From Streptomyces sp. Edi2 (GTDB lineage Bacteria > Actinomycetota > Actinomycetes > Streptomycetales > Streptomycetaceae): 64,000 nucleotides of DNA. The DNA is taken from positions 1,860,001 to 1,924,000 of the forward strand of contig NZ_JBEJGX010000003.1 of NCBI RefSeq assembly GCF_040253635.1, read 5' to 3'. Made by a program: the position numbers and the translations under genes. The notes beneath the pieces were generated by a model. That model ran no database searches. It was not told the DNA's origin and worked only from the letters and a program-made list of their open reading frames with translations. How positions within the stretch are numbered: the stretch's first letter is position 1; each line of letters begins with the position of its first letter. This document shows, one piece after another, positions 25,652-35,942 of this stretch.

Positions 25652-25668
25652 CGTCGTACGTACGGCGC

Positions 25669-25884
25669 TCAGCCCTGCCAGGTGCGGTGCACCGTGCCGT
25701 CCTTGACCTCGAAATTGAGCCGGCCGGCCAGGTACTCCATGGTGATGATCGCGCCCGGCGGCAGCGAGCGGACCGTGCTCCAGCCGCGCCCTCTGGCCTG
25801 CTCTTCGGCGTCCTGCTGAGCAAGGCCGGCATACGCCTCGATGTCGTCCTGAGGGTTGTCCGGAAGGTTCGGTACGTCAGCCAT
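25669..25884 (-). CDS. I78-family peptidase inhibitor-like small protein
   Basis: A 71-aa protein. An acidic N-terminus (NLPDNPQDDIEAYAG) precedes GWSTVRSLPPGAIITMEYLAGRLNFEVKDG, which has the P-G-x-x-x-T-M-E/D-Y-x-x-x-R-L-N pattern of family I78 (PF11720) inhibitors. ATG 25884 was chosen because the conserved part fits entirely downstream. It has no signal peptide, whereas many I78 members are exported. I therefore expect a cytoplasmic product, or a use other than protease inhibition. Confidence 0.7.
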   Translation of the reverse strand: MADVPNLPDNPQDDIEAYAGLAQQDAEEQARGRGWSTVRSLPPGAIITMEYLAGRLNFEVKDGTVHRTWQG

Positions 25885-26417
25885 GACAGCCACCGTAGGC
25901 GTCCGGGGCGGCCCGCGGAAGCCCGGCCCTCTCACGCCTCGGTGACCTCCCGGTCCGGCCTTGGTCACACTTGTGTCACAGCGAACACTGGTGCGTTTGC
26001 CGGAACTTCCGTCACCCGTACGCGCCGTGTGATGGCGCAACCGGGTGGAAAATTAAGCGGCCGGAATTCCGCCTTGATCAAATGCGAAACGGGATGGGTC
26101 ACTCGGCACATCACGGCAAGCCGTCCGAAAATAATCCCCGGTAAGTTTCGGATTACCCGCACCCGCCGCTCTTTATCGGCCGCCGGGAAATTGTCCAAGG
26201 AGACACACTCCGCACACATTTCCCGCACATCGCCCCGCTTGCCGCCTCCGTGCCCGCCCCTGCCCCGTCGGCCGGACCGTCCGGCGCTGTCCGCCGTGCC
26301 GTCCACCGGACCGCCTGATCCCACCGGAACGGACCGGAGCGCCACCTCGCTCTGCGCCCGCCGCGCGAGCATCATGTGCCGGGCCCCAGTACACCGTCGA
26401 CGAACGAGGTGCAGCGG
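25885..26417. other. Divergent intergenic region upstream of ctaD paralogue
   Basis: 533 bases, noticeably richer in A+T between 26030 and 26220 than the flanks. It holds a partial inverted repeat with arms TAATCC and GGATTA near 26130-26155. An AAGGAG at about 26198-26203 has no start codon at a proper distance. Promoters for both neighbours must lie here. No gene is supported. Confidence 0.5.
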
Positions 26418-28100
26418 ATGGCTACGGACACCGGCCGGGCGGCCCCGCGGCCTCCCAGGGCGCGGCGCCGCGGGTCGGTGCTGGTCGACTGGCTGACGAC
26501 CACCGACCACAAGAAGATCGGGCACCTCTATCTGATCACCGCGTTCGGATTCTTCCTGGTGGGCGGCCTGCTGGCGCTGGTGATGCGCGCCGAACTGGCC
26601 CGTCCGGGGCTGCAGATCATCAACGCGGAGCAGTACAACCAGGCGCTGACCATGCACGGCACGATCATGCTGCTGCTCTTCGCCACCCCCGCGTTCGCCG
26701 GTTTCGCCAACGAGATCATGCCGTTGCAGATCGGCTCGCCCGATGTGGCCTTCCCGCGGCTGAACATGTTCTCGTACTGGCTGTTCCTCTTCGGCGGCCT
26801 GATCGTGCTGGGCAGTTTCCTCACGCCGTTCGGCGGCCCGGCCTTCGGGTGGACGGCCTACGCCCCGCTGAACTCGATGGTCCGCTCCCCCGGCGTCGGC
26901 GCCGATATGTGGATCATGGGACTGGCGCTGGCCGGCTTCGGCACCATCCTCGGTGCCGTCAACTTCATCACCACGGTCATCGTGCTGCGGGCGCCCGGGA
27001 TGACGATGTTCCGGATGCCGGTGTTCACCTGGAACATCCTCTTCACCTCGATCCTGGTGCTGATGGCGTTCCCCGTGCTGGCGGCGGCGCTGCTGGTGCT
27101 GGAGGCGGACCGGCAGTTCGGTTCGGTGGTGTTCGAGGCGCAGTGGGGCGGTGCGCTGCTGTGGCAGCACCTGTTCTGGTTCTTCGGCCATCCCGAGGTC
27201 TACATCATCGCGCTGCCGTTCTTCGGCATCATCACGGAGATCATCCCGGTCTTCTCCCGCAAGCCGATCTTCGGCTACGTCATGCTGGTCGGCGCGACGA
27301 TGGCCATCACGGCCCTGTCGGTGATGGTCTGGGCACACCACATGTTCGCGACCGGGGCCGTGCTGCTGCCGTTCTTCTCCCTGATGTCGTTCCTGATCGC
27401 GGCCCCGACCGGGGTGAAGTTCTTCAACTGGATCGGCACCATGTGGCACGGCTCGGTGTCCTTCGAGACGCCGATGCTGTGGTCGGTCGGCTTCCTGGTG
27501 AGCTTTCTGTTCGGCGGCCTGACCGGCGTCATCCTCGCCTCCCCGCCGATGGACTTCCACGTCACCGACTCCTACTTCGTCGTCGGCCACTTCCACTACG
27601 TCGTCTTCGGAACGGTCGTCTTCGCCACGTACGCGGGCTTCTACTTCTGGTGGCCGAAATTCACCGGCAAGATGCTCGACGAGCGGCTGGGAAAGATCCA
27701 CTTCTGGACATTGTTCATCGGCTTCCACACCACCTTCCTCGTCCAGCACTGGCTGGGCGTGGAAGGCATGCCGCGGCGCTATGCCGACTACCTGGCCGCC
27801 GACGGCTTCACGGCCCTGAACACCCTCTCCACCGTCGGCTCCTTCCTGCTCGGTCTGTCCACGCTGCCGTTCCTCTACAACGTCTGGAAGACCACCCGCC
27901 ACGGCGTCCGGATCACCGCGGACGACCCCTGGGGCTTCGGCCGCTCCCTGGAGTGGGCGACCTCCTCGCCGCCGCCGCGGCACAACTTCACGACCCTTCC
28001 GAAGATCCGTTCCGAGTCCCCCGCGTTCGATCTGCACCATCCGGAGGTGGGGAAGCAGCCGACGGCGGCGCCGCCAGTGCCCCGGAGAGCCGGTCCCTGA
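26418..28100 (+). CDS. ctaD: Cytochrome c oxidase subunit I (orphan paralogue)
   Basis: A 560-aa haem-copper oxidase subunit with 12 membrane helices. Ligand motifs are present: TMHGTIML (haem a His), [14 protein letters not shown] (CuB His-Tyr), AHHMF (CuB His pair) and GHFHYVVFG (haem His pair). ATG 26418 follows GAGGTG. It would reduce oxygen and pump protons. No subunit II, III or cytochrome bc1 genes are nearby, so it is likely the second CtaD copy found in many streptomycetes and uses other subunits. Its last 113 bases overlap the convergent WYL regulator gene. Confidence 0.93.
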   Translation: MATDTGRAAPRPPRARRRGSVLVDWLTTTDHKKIGHLYLITAFGFFLVGGLLALVMRAELARPGLQIINAEQYNQALTMHGTIMLLLFATPAFAGFANEIMPLQIGSPDVAFPRLNMFSYWLFLFGGLIVLGSFLTPFGGPAFGWTAYAPLNSMVRSPGVGADMWIMGLALAGFGTILGAVNFITTVIVLRAPGMTMFRMPVFTWNILFTSILVLMAFPVLAAALLVLEADRQFGSVVFEAQWGGALLWQHLFWFFGHPEVYIIALPFFGIITEIIPVFSRKPIFGYVMLVGATMAITALSVMVWAHHMFATGAVLLPFFSLMSFLIAAPTGVKFFNWIGTMWHGSVSFETPMLWSVGFLVSFLFGGLTGVILASPPMDFHVTDSYFVVGHFHYVVFGTVVFATYAGFYFWWPKFTGKMLDERLGKIHFWTLFIGFHTTFLVQHWLGVEGMPRRYADYLAADGFTALNTLSTVGSFLLGLSTLPFLYNVWKTTRHGVRITADDPWGFGRSLEWATSSPPPRHNFTTLPKIRSESPAFDLHHPEVGKQPTAAPPVPRRAGP

Positions 28101-29025
28101 TCTCCCGTATGCGGTCGAGCAGTTCCGGCGGCTCGCGGACCTCGAAGTCGAACCCCGTCAGCACGATGTGGAGCACCATCAGCTCCAGGCTGTGTGCCCC
28201 CGTACGCAGCAGACAGGACCGCTCGTCGACGGCTTCCAGCGTCCCGGCGGCCGGGCCGATGCGCTCCGCGGCCCGCTCCAGCGGCGCGTGCAGCAGCACG
28301 ACGGCCTGCCGTGCGTAGACCCGGGTGGAGATGCCCTGGGAGACATACGCGGCGAGATCCGGGGCCGGCGGTGGGCGGGGCGTGAAGCGCGGCCCGTGCG
28401 GCGGGGTGGGGGTGAGGCGGTCGACCCGGTAGGTACGCCAGTCCGCGCGGTCCACGTCCCAGGCGACGAGGTACCAGTGGCGCCGGGCGCAGACGAGGCG
28501 GTGCGGCTCCACGATGCGGCGGGAGACCGTGCCGTCGTGGGTGGTGTAGTCGAAGCGGAACCGCCGGCAGTCCCGGCAGGCGTGCGCGAGCTCGGTGAGG
28601 AGGTTCGGGTCCACCCGGGGGCCGCCACCGCCGGACAGCGGGACCGTGAAGGCGTTCAGCGCACCGACCTGGCGCTGCAGCCGGTGCGGCAGCACCTGCT
28701 CCAGCTTGGCCAGCGCGCGTACGGAGGACTCCTCGATGCCCTCGACGCCGCCGACCGCGGCGGTGCGCAGCCCGACCGCGACCGCCACCGCCTCCTCGTC
28801 GTCCAGCAGCAGCGGCGGGAGCTCGGCACCGGCGCCGAGCCGGTAGCCGCCTGCCGTCCCCCGCGCGGAGTGCACGGGGTAGCCCAGCTCGCGCAGCCGG
28901 TCGATGTCCCGGCGCACCGTGCGCGGGGTGACCTCGAGCCGGTCGGCGAGCTCCGCGCCGGACCACTCCCGGTGGGCCTGCAGCAGCGAGAGCAGGCGGA
29001 GCAGACGTGCCGAGGTCTCCAACAT
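27988..29025 (-). CDS. WYL-domain transcriptional regulator (YafY type)
   Basis: A 345-aa regulator with a DeoR-like helix-turn-helix ([23 protein letters not shown], about 22-44), a central linker, a WYL domain ([30 protein letters not shown], about 174-203) and a C-terminal WCX-like region. WYL domains sense nucleic acids or nucleotides in several bacterial systems. The last ~37 residues are low-complexity and encoded antisense to the end of ctaD. No defence genes are adjacent and the regulated target is unknown. Confidence 0.87.
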   Translation of the reverse strand: MLETSARLLRLLSLLQAHREWSGAELADRLEVTPRTVRRDIDRLRELGYPVHSARGTAGGYRLGAGAELPPLLLDDEEAVAVAVGLRTAAVGGVEGIEESSVRALAKLEQVLPHRLQRQVGALNAFTVPLSGGGGPRVDPNLLTELAHACRDCRRFRFDYTTHDGTVSRRIVEPHRLVCARRHWYLVAWDVDRADWRTYRVDRLTPTPPHGPRFTPRPPPAPDLAAYVSQGISTRVYARQAVVLLHAPLERAAERIGPAAGTLEAVDERSCLLRTGAHSLELMVLHIVLTGFDFEVREPPELLDRIREIRDRLSGALAAPPSAASPPPDGADRTRGTRNGSSEGS

Positions 29026-29097
29026 GGCCCGAGTCTCGCAGCCTTTGCGGACAGCCGCGGTCCTCGATGCGTCACCGGGACCGCGGGCGCCGCTCCG

Positions 29098-30075
29098 TCA
29101 GCTCCCGTCAGGTCCCGCGACCCGGACGGCCAGGTCGTTGTCGAGCGTGTAATACGGGCCGATCCGCAGCTGTTCCGCCGCGGCCGGCACCGGCAGCGCG
29201 GGGTAGCTGAAGACCTGCTTCTTGTCGGCGACATCGTCCAGGAGGCGGGCGATACGCACCGGCCGGGCGCCCTCGGCGGGGCGCAGCCACAGGTCCCAGG
29301 GCTCGCTGCCCTGCTGCCACCGGCCGGCCAGCTCCTCGTAGGGCAGCGTGAAGGTGAACCGGGAGCCCTCGACGGTCAGCGGAACGGTGACCGTGACCGG
29401 TACGGCGTCCGGTGAGTCCGGGGCGCGGCGCGACCGTGCCTCGGCGTGGGCGCCGGAGCCCGGCACGGTGCCGTAGAGCCGGCCGGAGACGGTCATGCCG
29501 TCGGGCGCGACAAGGATGTCACCGGCTTCGGCATGCGGGCCGCGGAGCCAGCTGCGCAGCGCGAGGTTGCCGAACTTGGTCGCGTACGGGATGCGCACAC
29601 CGAGCCGGCCGATGCCCGCCAGCGGCCGGCGGTCCACCAGTGACCGCAGGTCGTTGAGGCCTGGCAGCAGGCGTCGCGGGTCCCGGCCGTCGCCGAGGTC
29701 GGCGTAGGCGTTCCAGCGGCCCTCGGCGAGGGAGACGGTGCTGGGCAGCACGGCGCGCAGGCGTCCGGCGCCGTTCGGGCCGAGCGGCAGCCGCACCTCG
29801 TCGTCCGCGCCGTCGCCGCCGCGCAGCCGCAGCACCAGCGCCGCGCTCCAGGCGGTGGGGGTGTCCGGGGGGACGTTCAGGTCGAAGGTGAGGCCGCCCG
29901 CGGAGTCGGCGATGCAGTCGGCCCGCAGTTCCGCCGGCTCCGCCTCCGTCCTCCGCTCCCCCGTCCGTTCGGGGCCCGGGGTGTGCGCACTCACCGGAAC
30001 TCTGGGTTCCTGATCGATGGCAGAGGACTCCTTCATCTCGTCTCCGGTCACGGTCAGCTCGCTCGACGCCGTCAT
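29098..30075 (-). CDS. Hypothetical protein, probable double beta-sandwich; coupled to glycosyltransferase
   Basis: A 325-aa protein I do not recognise by name. After a disordered ~45-residue N-terminus there appear to be two related modules: one around 65-165 (DGADDEVRLPLGPNGAGRLR, WNAYADLGDG) and one around 205-300 (VPLTVEGSRFTFTLPYEELAG, WDLWLRPAEG). Both have short alternating strands ending in a W-x-x-Y/W-x-x-L motif, which suggests a duplicated Ig-like domain. It lacks a signal peptide and membrane helix. Its ATG overlaps the stop of the GT4 gene (ATGA), so the two probably work together on a surface glycan or teichoic-acid-like polymer (inference). Confidence 0.6.
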   Translation of the reverse strand: MTASSELTVTGDEMKESSAIDQEPRVPVSAHTPGPERTGERRTEAEPAELRADCIADSAGGLTFDLNVPPDTPTAWSAALVLRLRGGDGADDEVRLPLGPNGAGRLRAVLPSTVSLAEGRWNAYADLGDGRDPRRLLPGLNDLRSLVDRRPLAGIGRLGVRIPYATKFGNLALRSWLRGPHAEAGDILVAPDGMTVSGRLYGTVPGSGAHAEARSRRAPDSPDAVPVTVTVPLTVEGSRFTFTLPYEELAGRWQQGSEPWDLWLRPAEGARPVRIARLLDDVADKKQVFSYPALPVPAAAEQLRIGPYYTLDNDLAVRVAGPDGS

Positions 30076-31331
30076 ACCGTCCGCACCCCTCTCATCGCGG
30101 CGCGGGCCGCATCCTTGGTGGCGTATGCGCCGCCGAGCAGGGCTCCCCGGGCGCGGTGCAGGCTGCCGTGCAGCCGGTGGCCCCGCCTGCGGGCGAGCAG
30201 TTCACCGAAGAGCTCTTCATAGCGTCCGGCGACCGTGGCGGGGTCGAAGCGGGCCGACGAGACCAGCGCGGCCCCGCCCATCCGCTTGCGGGCGGCGTCG
30301 TCGTTGATCAGCGTGAGCAGCGAGCCGGCCAGCGCCTCGGGATTGCCGACCGGCACCAGCTTGCCGTCCACCCCGTCGTCGATGATCTCGCCGGGACCGT
30401 GCGGGCAGTTGGTGGCGACGACCGGCAGACCGCAGCGCATGGCCTCGACGATGGTCATCCCGAAGGACTCCAGACTGGAGGAGACCGCCGCGATCGAGCC
30501 CTTGGCCCACTCGGGCTCGAGGGGGTTGGCCGGGCCCATCAGGAAGACGTGGTTGTACAGGCCGAGTTCGTCGATCAGGGCGCGCAGCGCGGCCTTCTCG
30601 GCGCCGCCGCCGTATATCCGCAGCCGCCAGTCGGGGCGCTCGGCGGCGACGTGGGCGAAGGCGCGGATGAGGACGTCATAACGCTTGACGCGAGTGAGCC
30701 GGCCGGCCGCGACGACCCACTTGCCGCTGCCGTCGGCGGGCGCAAGAGCGGACGCCGGCACGCTGTTGGGCACCGACTCGACCCGCACACCGGGCAGCCG
30801 CAGCGTGCGGCGGTAGGCACGGGCATCGGCCTCGGTGACGGTGGTGACCGCGTCGAGGCGCGGATAGGCGCTGCGCAGCGCGAGTTTGAGCGCCCGGCTG
30901 TGGGTGTCCAGGGTCAGGTGCTCCTGGCCTATCCGGACCGGGCCGCGGCGCGCCTGCTTGGCGATGTGCACATTGAGGCCGGGCCGGGTGCCGACCACCA
31001 CGTCCGTCTCCATCCGGCGCAGATGCTGGGCTATCCGGCCGTCGGTGAGCTCGCTGTACTGGCCGGACCGGTTCTCGGCGGCGGGAAATATCCTGGCGGG
31101 GCGGGCGTGCGCGGGGTCCGCGCCCTCGTAGGCGGGGCTGTTCTCCCTGAGGTCCACGAGGTGCCGCAGCGCGACCCGGGGGCCGAGGTCGAAGACCGGG
31201 TCGTCGCGGTGGCGCAGTACGGACACGATCTCGACGTCGTGCTGCTCGGCGAGCGTACGCGCGAGGTTGAACGTCGTCCGGATCGTCCCCCCGATGCCGT
31301 AGGCATTGTGAATCAGGAATGAGATGTGCAT
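30072..31331 (-). CDS. Glycosyltransferase family 4
   Basis: A 419-aa retaining GT-B enzyme. The N-terminal domain starts with ISFLIHNAYGIGGTIRTTFNLARTL (acceptor side, Gly-rich loop). The C-terminal donor domain has AAGRLTRVKRYDVLIRAF (about 233-250) and the E-x7-E motif SLESFGMTIVEAMRCGLPVVATN. The sugar donor is a nucleotide sugar and the acceptor is unknown. It is upstream of, and translationally coupled to, the beta-sandwich protein gene. No membrane segment is present, so it should act at the cytoplasmic face. Confidence 0.88.
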   Translation of the reverse strand: MHISFLIHNAYGIGGTIRTTFNLARTLAEQHDVEIVSVLRHRDDPVFDLGPRVALRHLVDLRENSPAYEGADPAHARPARIFPAAENRSGQYSELTDGRIAQHLRRMETDVVVGTRPGLNVHIAKQARRGPVRIGQEHLTLDTHSRALKLALRSAYPRLDAVTTVTEADARAYRRTLRLPGVRVESVPNSVPASALAPADGSGKWVVAAGRLTRVKRYDVLIRAFAHVAAERPDWRLRIYGGGAEKAALRALIDELGLYNHVFLMGPANPLEPEWAKGSIAAVSSSLESFGMTIVEAMRCGLPVVATNCPHGPGEIIDDGVDGKLVPVGNPEALAGSLLTLINDDAARKRMGGAALVSSARFDPATVAGRYEELFGELLARRRGHRLHGSLHRARGALLGGAYATKDAARAAMRGVRTV

Positions 31332-31577
31332 CCGTCCCCGTGTCCCTGGTCTTTCGTTCCGGTCTCGCCGTGGGACGCGTCGCGCCCCCCTCCCGACGGC
31401 GCGACGCGTCCCCCTGCTGAACGGTAGGACCGCGAAAACGGGTTCCTGGTTGGGCCTTTCGCCAAGTTGTTCCGCAAAAGTTAGGTCATCGGTAGCCGGG
31501 TCATGGAACCTCCCGGACCCGGATCCCCTCCGCTCCTGCCGCGGGACCCCCGCTGCCGAACTCCCGCCACCCTCCCG

Positions 31578-32306
<729 letters not shown>

Positions 32307-32467
32307 TTATGTGACCACTTCTGGGACGGCTTTCCACGGTTTTCCGCTGTGCGGGGATTGGTTCGATTCCGTTCCCGCCCTCGCGTGACTCCTGCCGCAG
32401 GTCACCCGTTGTCCTTGTACGAGCCGGGAGACCACCCGGCAGACGCACAGAGATCGAGGAGCCACCC

Positions 32468-33265
32468 GTGCCGCGCATGCTCGACGTCAGCGACGACGTT
32501 CGCGCCGAGATCGGCGACGAAGAAGCCGACCGCCTGCTGGCCGGTGGCGACGCCCCCGGCAACTACGACTGCACCTCCTGCCGGACCCCCGGCGACAGCG
32601 AGCAGGAGCGCACCAGCACCGTCCTGTTCGTGGGCGAGGAGACCGCGGTCCTCGCGTTCGCCCATGCCACCTGCATCCCCTCGCAGGTCGTCCCGGTGTC
32701 GGAGGAGCAGCTCCAGGGAGCCGTGCGCTCCATCACCGGCGAGGACGCCGCCCCCGCGACTCCCGCACCGGCCGTCCCGCTCCCCACCACCCCACGCCAG
32801 GCGACCCTCGGGATCACCTGCGGTCTGGTGCTGGTCGAGGGCGACCTGCGCCCGGCCCTGGTGGTCGAGCCGGACGGCCCGATCGCCCGTCCCGGCTCGG
32901 TCGGCCCGGACGACGACTTCCTTCCGCTGCTCCTGGAACAGGGCTTCCACCCGGTGACGGACATGAACCAGCTCCCCGGCCCGAACCCCGGCTGGTCCGC
33001 GCTGCTGGCCATGGGCAAACTGCACGCCGTCCTGCAGCCGGGCAGCACCGGCCAGCAGGCCGCCTGGTGGCAGGCCCACCAGCCGCTGGCCGTCTCCGAC
33101 GGCTGGCGCGCCGCGGCCAACAAGGCGCAGTCGGTGCTGATGTACGCGGCGCCCGCGGGCTCCATCGGCCACCAGCCCCGCGAGGACCTGATGCGCGAGG
33201 CGCTGGAGAAGGCCGCGGCCAAGGGCACCCTGGTCGCCGCGGAGATGCCGCTGGCCGGCACCTGA
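32468..33265 (+). CDS. Hypothetical protein, conserved-looking, 265 aa
   Basis: The start is GTG 32468, seven bases after GAGGAG. The N-terminal half has YDCTSCRTPGD (one CxxC), a VLFVGEETAVLAFAHATC strand pair and a third Cys, followed by a Pro/Ala linker (about 95-110). The C-terminal half (112-265) contains VLVEGDLRPALVVEP and a helical end. No membrane segment or signal is seen. I do not recognise a family; the cysteines could bind a metal (inference). It lies between the rpf-like gene and a second hypothetical gene and is probably transcribed alone. Confidence 0.65.
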   Translation: MPRMLDVSDDVRAEIGDEEADRLLAGGDAPGNYDCTSCRTPGDSEQERTSTVLFVGEETAVLAFAHATCIPSQVVPVSEEQLQGAVRSITGEDAAPATPAPAVPLPTTPRQATLGITCGLVLVEGDLRPALVVEPDGPIARPGSVGPDDDFLPLLLEQGFHPVTDMNQLPGPNPGWSALLAMGKLHAVLQPGSTGQQAAWWQAHQPLAVSDGWRAAANKAQSVLMYAAPAGSIGHQPREDLMREALEKAAAKGTLVAAEMPLAGT

Positions 33266-33383
33266 CGGCCCCCGGCACCCGATCGCGGGGGCGCGACCGC
33301 CATTCCGGACGGTCACACCCTCGCGATCAGCCATTTCCGCACGAAAGCCGCATCCCGCGGCCGTCGGGGTCGTTGGCACAGAC

Positions 33384-33728
33384 GTGCACGCATACGACCC
33401 CTCCTCCCGCGCCCCGTACACCCACCCGATCCCCGGCATGCGTCCGTCCTACGAACACCGGACGACGCACACCCCGGACCACGGTTCGGCCACGCCGATC
33501 TACGACGCGCTGTACGCCGAGTACCGCCGCGCCTTCCGGGCCCTGCCCGGGGACCGTACGGACGAGCCGGAGCTCCCGGAGTCACTGCGCGGTGCCGTGA
33601 ACTGGAACCGTACTGCGGCGTCCGCGGGCCACTGGGAGGTCGTGAGCCGGCAGCCGTACCACCCGCGGGGCCATGTCCCGGCGGCACTGCCACCGGGACA
33701 GCGGGACGCCCGGCCGCACGGACACTGA
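33384..33728 (+). CDS. Small hypothetical protein rich in His, Tyr and Pro
   Basis: A 114-aa product if GTG 33384 is used; an in-frame ATG at 33438 is the alternative, and neither has a clear ribosome-binding site. The middle (YDALYAEYRRAFRALPGDR) looks helical, and WNRTAASAGHWEVVSRQPYHPRGH near the end looks structured. The composition is unlike random GC-rich frames, which supports coding. No function can be assigned. Confidence 0.5.
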   Translation: MHAYDPSSRAPYTHPIPGMRPSYEHRTTHTPDHGSATPIYDALYAEYRRAFRALPGDRTDEPELPESLRGAVNWNRTAASAGHWEVVSRQPYHPRGHVPAALPPGQRDARPHGH

Positions 33729-33756
33729 GCGGTCCGCGCGGCCCGGGCCGCCGCTA

Positions 33757-35217
33757 CTACTTCTTCCTGCTGCGCTTCTCGCGCACCCGCACGGAGATGT
33801 GGATCGGCGTGCCGTCGAAGCCGAACTCCTCGCGCAGCCGCCGCTCGACGAAGCGGCGGTAACCGGCCTCCAGGAAGCCGGAGGCGAAGAGGACGAAGCG
33901 CGGCGGCTTGGTACCCGCCTGGGTGCCGAAGAGGATGCGGGGCTGCTTGCCGCCGCGGATCGGGTGCGGGTGGGAGGCGACGATCTCACCGAGGAAGGCG
34001 TTCAGCCGCCCGGTGGGAATGCGGGTCTCCCAGCCGTCCAGCGCTGTCTCGATCGCCGGGACCAGCTTCTCCATGTGCCGGCCGGTGCGCGCGGAGACGT
34101 TCACCCGCATCGCCCAGGGGATCTGCACGAGGTCCCGCTCGATCTCCCGCTCCAGGTAGTAGCGGCGCTCCTCGTCGAGGGTGTCCCACTTGTTGTAGGC
34201 GATGACCAGGGCGCGTCCGGCCTCCACGGCCATCGTGAGGATGCGCTGGTCCTGGACGCTGATGGATTCGGACGCGTCGATCAGGACGACCGCGACCTCG
34301 GCCTTCTCGACGGCCGCCGCGGTACGCAGCGAGGCGTAGTAGTCGGCGCCTTCCTGGAGGTGCACCCGGCGGCGGATACCGGCGGTGTCCACGAACTTCC
34401 AGGTCTTGCCACCGAGTTCGATCATCTCGTCGACCGGGTCACGGGTGGTGCCGGCGATCTCGTTGACGACCACCCGCTCCTCGCCGGCGACCTTGTTCAG
34501 CAGCGACGACTTGCCGACGTTCGGGCGGCCGATGAGCGCGATCCGGCGGGGGCCGCCGAGCGCGGTGCCGAAGGTCTGCGCGGGCGCCTCGGGCAGGGCG
34601 TCCAGGGCGGCGTCGAGCATGTCGCCGGTGCCCCGGCCGTGGAGGGCGGAGACCGGGTGCGGCTCGCCGAGGCCGAGCGACCACAGCATGGCGGCGTCGG
34701 CCTCGCCCGACGGGCCGTCCACCTTGTTGGCGACCAGGACCACGGGCTTGCCGGCCCGGCGCAGCAGCTTGACGACGGCCTCGTCGGTGTCGGTCGCGCC
34801 GACCTTGGCGTCGACGACGAAGACCACCGCGTCGGCGGCCTCGATGGCGAACTCGGCCTGCAGCGCCACGGAGGCGTCGATGCCGAGGACGTCTTGCTCC
34901 CAGCCGCCGGTGTCGACGACCTTGAAGCGGCGGCCGTTCCAGTCGGCCTCGTAGGTGACGCGGTCGCGGGTGACGCCCGGCTTGTCCTCGACGACCGCTT
35001 CCCGGCGGCCGATGATGCGGTTCACCAGGGTCGACTTGCCGACATTGGGGCGGCCGATGACGGCGAGGACGGGCAGCGGGCCGTGGCCGGCCGCGGCGAT
35101 GTCGCCCCCGACCTCCTCGAGGTCGAAGCCCTCCTCCGCGGCGAGCTCCATGAACTCCGCGTACTCGGCGTCGCCCAGCGCACCGTGCTCGTCGCCGGCG
35201 GGGATCTGGTCGTTCAT
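33757..35217 (-). CDS. der: Ribosome assembly GTPase Der (EngA)
   Basis: A 486-aa protein with two tandem GTPase domains and a C-terminal KH-like domain. Domain 1 starts at about residue 50 ([24 protein letters not shown]). Domain 2 is near 225-400 ([26 protein letters not shown]). The KH-like part ends [18 protein letters not shown]. It acts in 50S subunit assembly. The N-terminal ~50 residues are an acidic extension common in actinobacteria. It closes the aroH-tyrA-cmk-plsC-der run, 68 bases after plsC. Confidence 0.95.
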   Translation of the reverse strand: MNDQIPAGDEHGALGDAEYAEFMELAAEEGFDLEEVGGDIAAAGHGPLPVLAVIGRPNVGKSTLVNRIIGRREAVVEDKPGVTRDRVTYEADWNGRRFKVVDTGGWEQDVLGIDASVALQAEFAIEAADAVVFVVDAKVGATDTDEAVVKLLRRAGKPVVLVANKVDGPSGEADAAMLWSLGLGEPHPVSALHGRGTGDMLDAALDALPEAPAQTFGTALGGPRRIALIGRPNVGKSSLLNKVAGEERVVVNEIAGTTRDPVDEMIELGGKTWKFVDTAGIRRRVHLQEGADYYASLRTAAAVEKAEVAVVLIDASESISVQDQRILTMAVEAGRALVIAYNKWDTLDEERRYYLEREIERDLVQIPWAMRVNVSARTGRHMEKLVPAIETALDGWETRIPTGRLNAFLGEIVASHPHPIRGGKQPRILFGTQAGTKPPRFVLFASGFLEAGYRRFVERRLREEFGFDGTPIHISVRVREKRSRKK

Positions 35218-35285
35218 GAAGTCCGTTCCTCGTTCATCATCGTGATCGGTGGGCCGCTCGTCCGCGGCCCACTACTCAAGTCTGT

Positions 35286-35942
35286 TCAGCGCCCGGTCAG
35301 GCGCCTGGCCTGTGCCAGGTGGGCGGTCAGCCGCTCCTGGATCCGTACGGTCGCCTCGTCGAGCGCCTTACGGGTGCGCCGGCCACTGTTGTCGCCCGCC
35401 TCGAAGGCGTCCCCGAAGACGACATCGACGCGGGAGCGCAGCGGCGGCACGGCCGGGGTCAGCCGGCTGTGCCGCTCCGTGCTGCCGAGCACCGCCACCG
35501 GCACCACGGGGGCGCCGGAGCGCACCGCGAAGTACGCCAGGCCCGCCCGCAGGGAGGCGAAGTCGCCCTCGCCGCGGGTGCCTTCCGGGAAGATCCCCAG
35601 CACTCCGCCCTGGGTCAGCACCCCGAGGGCGTCGGTGATCGCCTTGCGGTCGACGGTGTCGCGGTCCACCTTCAGCTGCCCGATGCCCCGCAGGAAGGGG
35701 TTCAGCGGGCCGACGAAGGCTTCCTTCTTGATCAGGAAGTGCACCGGCCGCGGCGCGGTGCCCATCAGCATCGGGCCGTCGATGCCGTGCGAGTGGTTGA
35801 CGGCAAGGATCACCGGGCCGGCCGAGGGCACCCGCCAGGCGCCCAGCACCCGCGGCCGCCACAGCCCGTACATCAGGCCGATGCCGATCCGCCGGCCGAC
35901 CGCGGCGCCCGCCTCGCTCGGGGCCCCGCCGCTTTCGGTCAC
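35286..35942 (-). CDS. 1-acyl-glycerol-3-phosphate acyltransferase family (PlsC-like)
   Basis: A 218-aa acyltransferase. GTG 35942 overlaps the cmk stop (GTGA), so translation is coupled. The family boxes are present: NHSHGIDGPML (H-x4-D variant, about 46-56), FPEGTRGEGDFASLRAGLAYFAV and VPVAVLGS. It should acylate lysophosphatidic acid or a related lysolipid at the cytoplasmic membrane face. The cmk-plsC-der order is common in actinobacteria. Confidence 0.88.
   Translation of the reverse strand: MTESGGAPSEAGAAVGRRIGIGLMYGLWRPRVLGAWRVPSAGPVILAVNHSHGIDGPMLMGTAPRPVHFLIKKEAFVGPLNPFLRGIGQLKVDRDTVDRKAITDALGVLTQGGVLGIFPEGTRGEGDFASLRAGLAYFAVRSGAPVVPVAVLGSTERHSRLTPAVPPLRSRVDVVFGDAFEAGDNSGRRTRKALDEATVRIQERLTAHLAQARRLTGR

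Noticed and set aside
25965..28040. 691-codon leftward open frame
   Set aside because: Antisense to the cytochrome oxidase gene, with glutamine/histidine-rich low-complexity composition.
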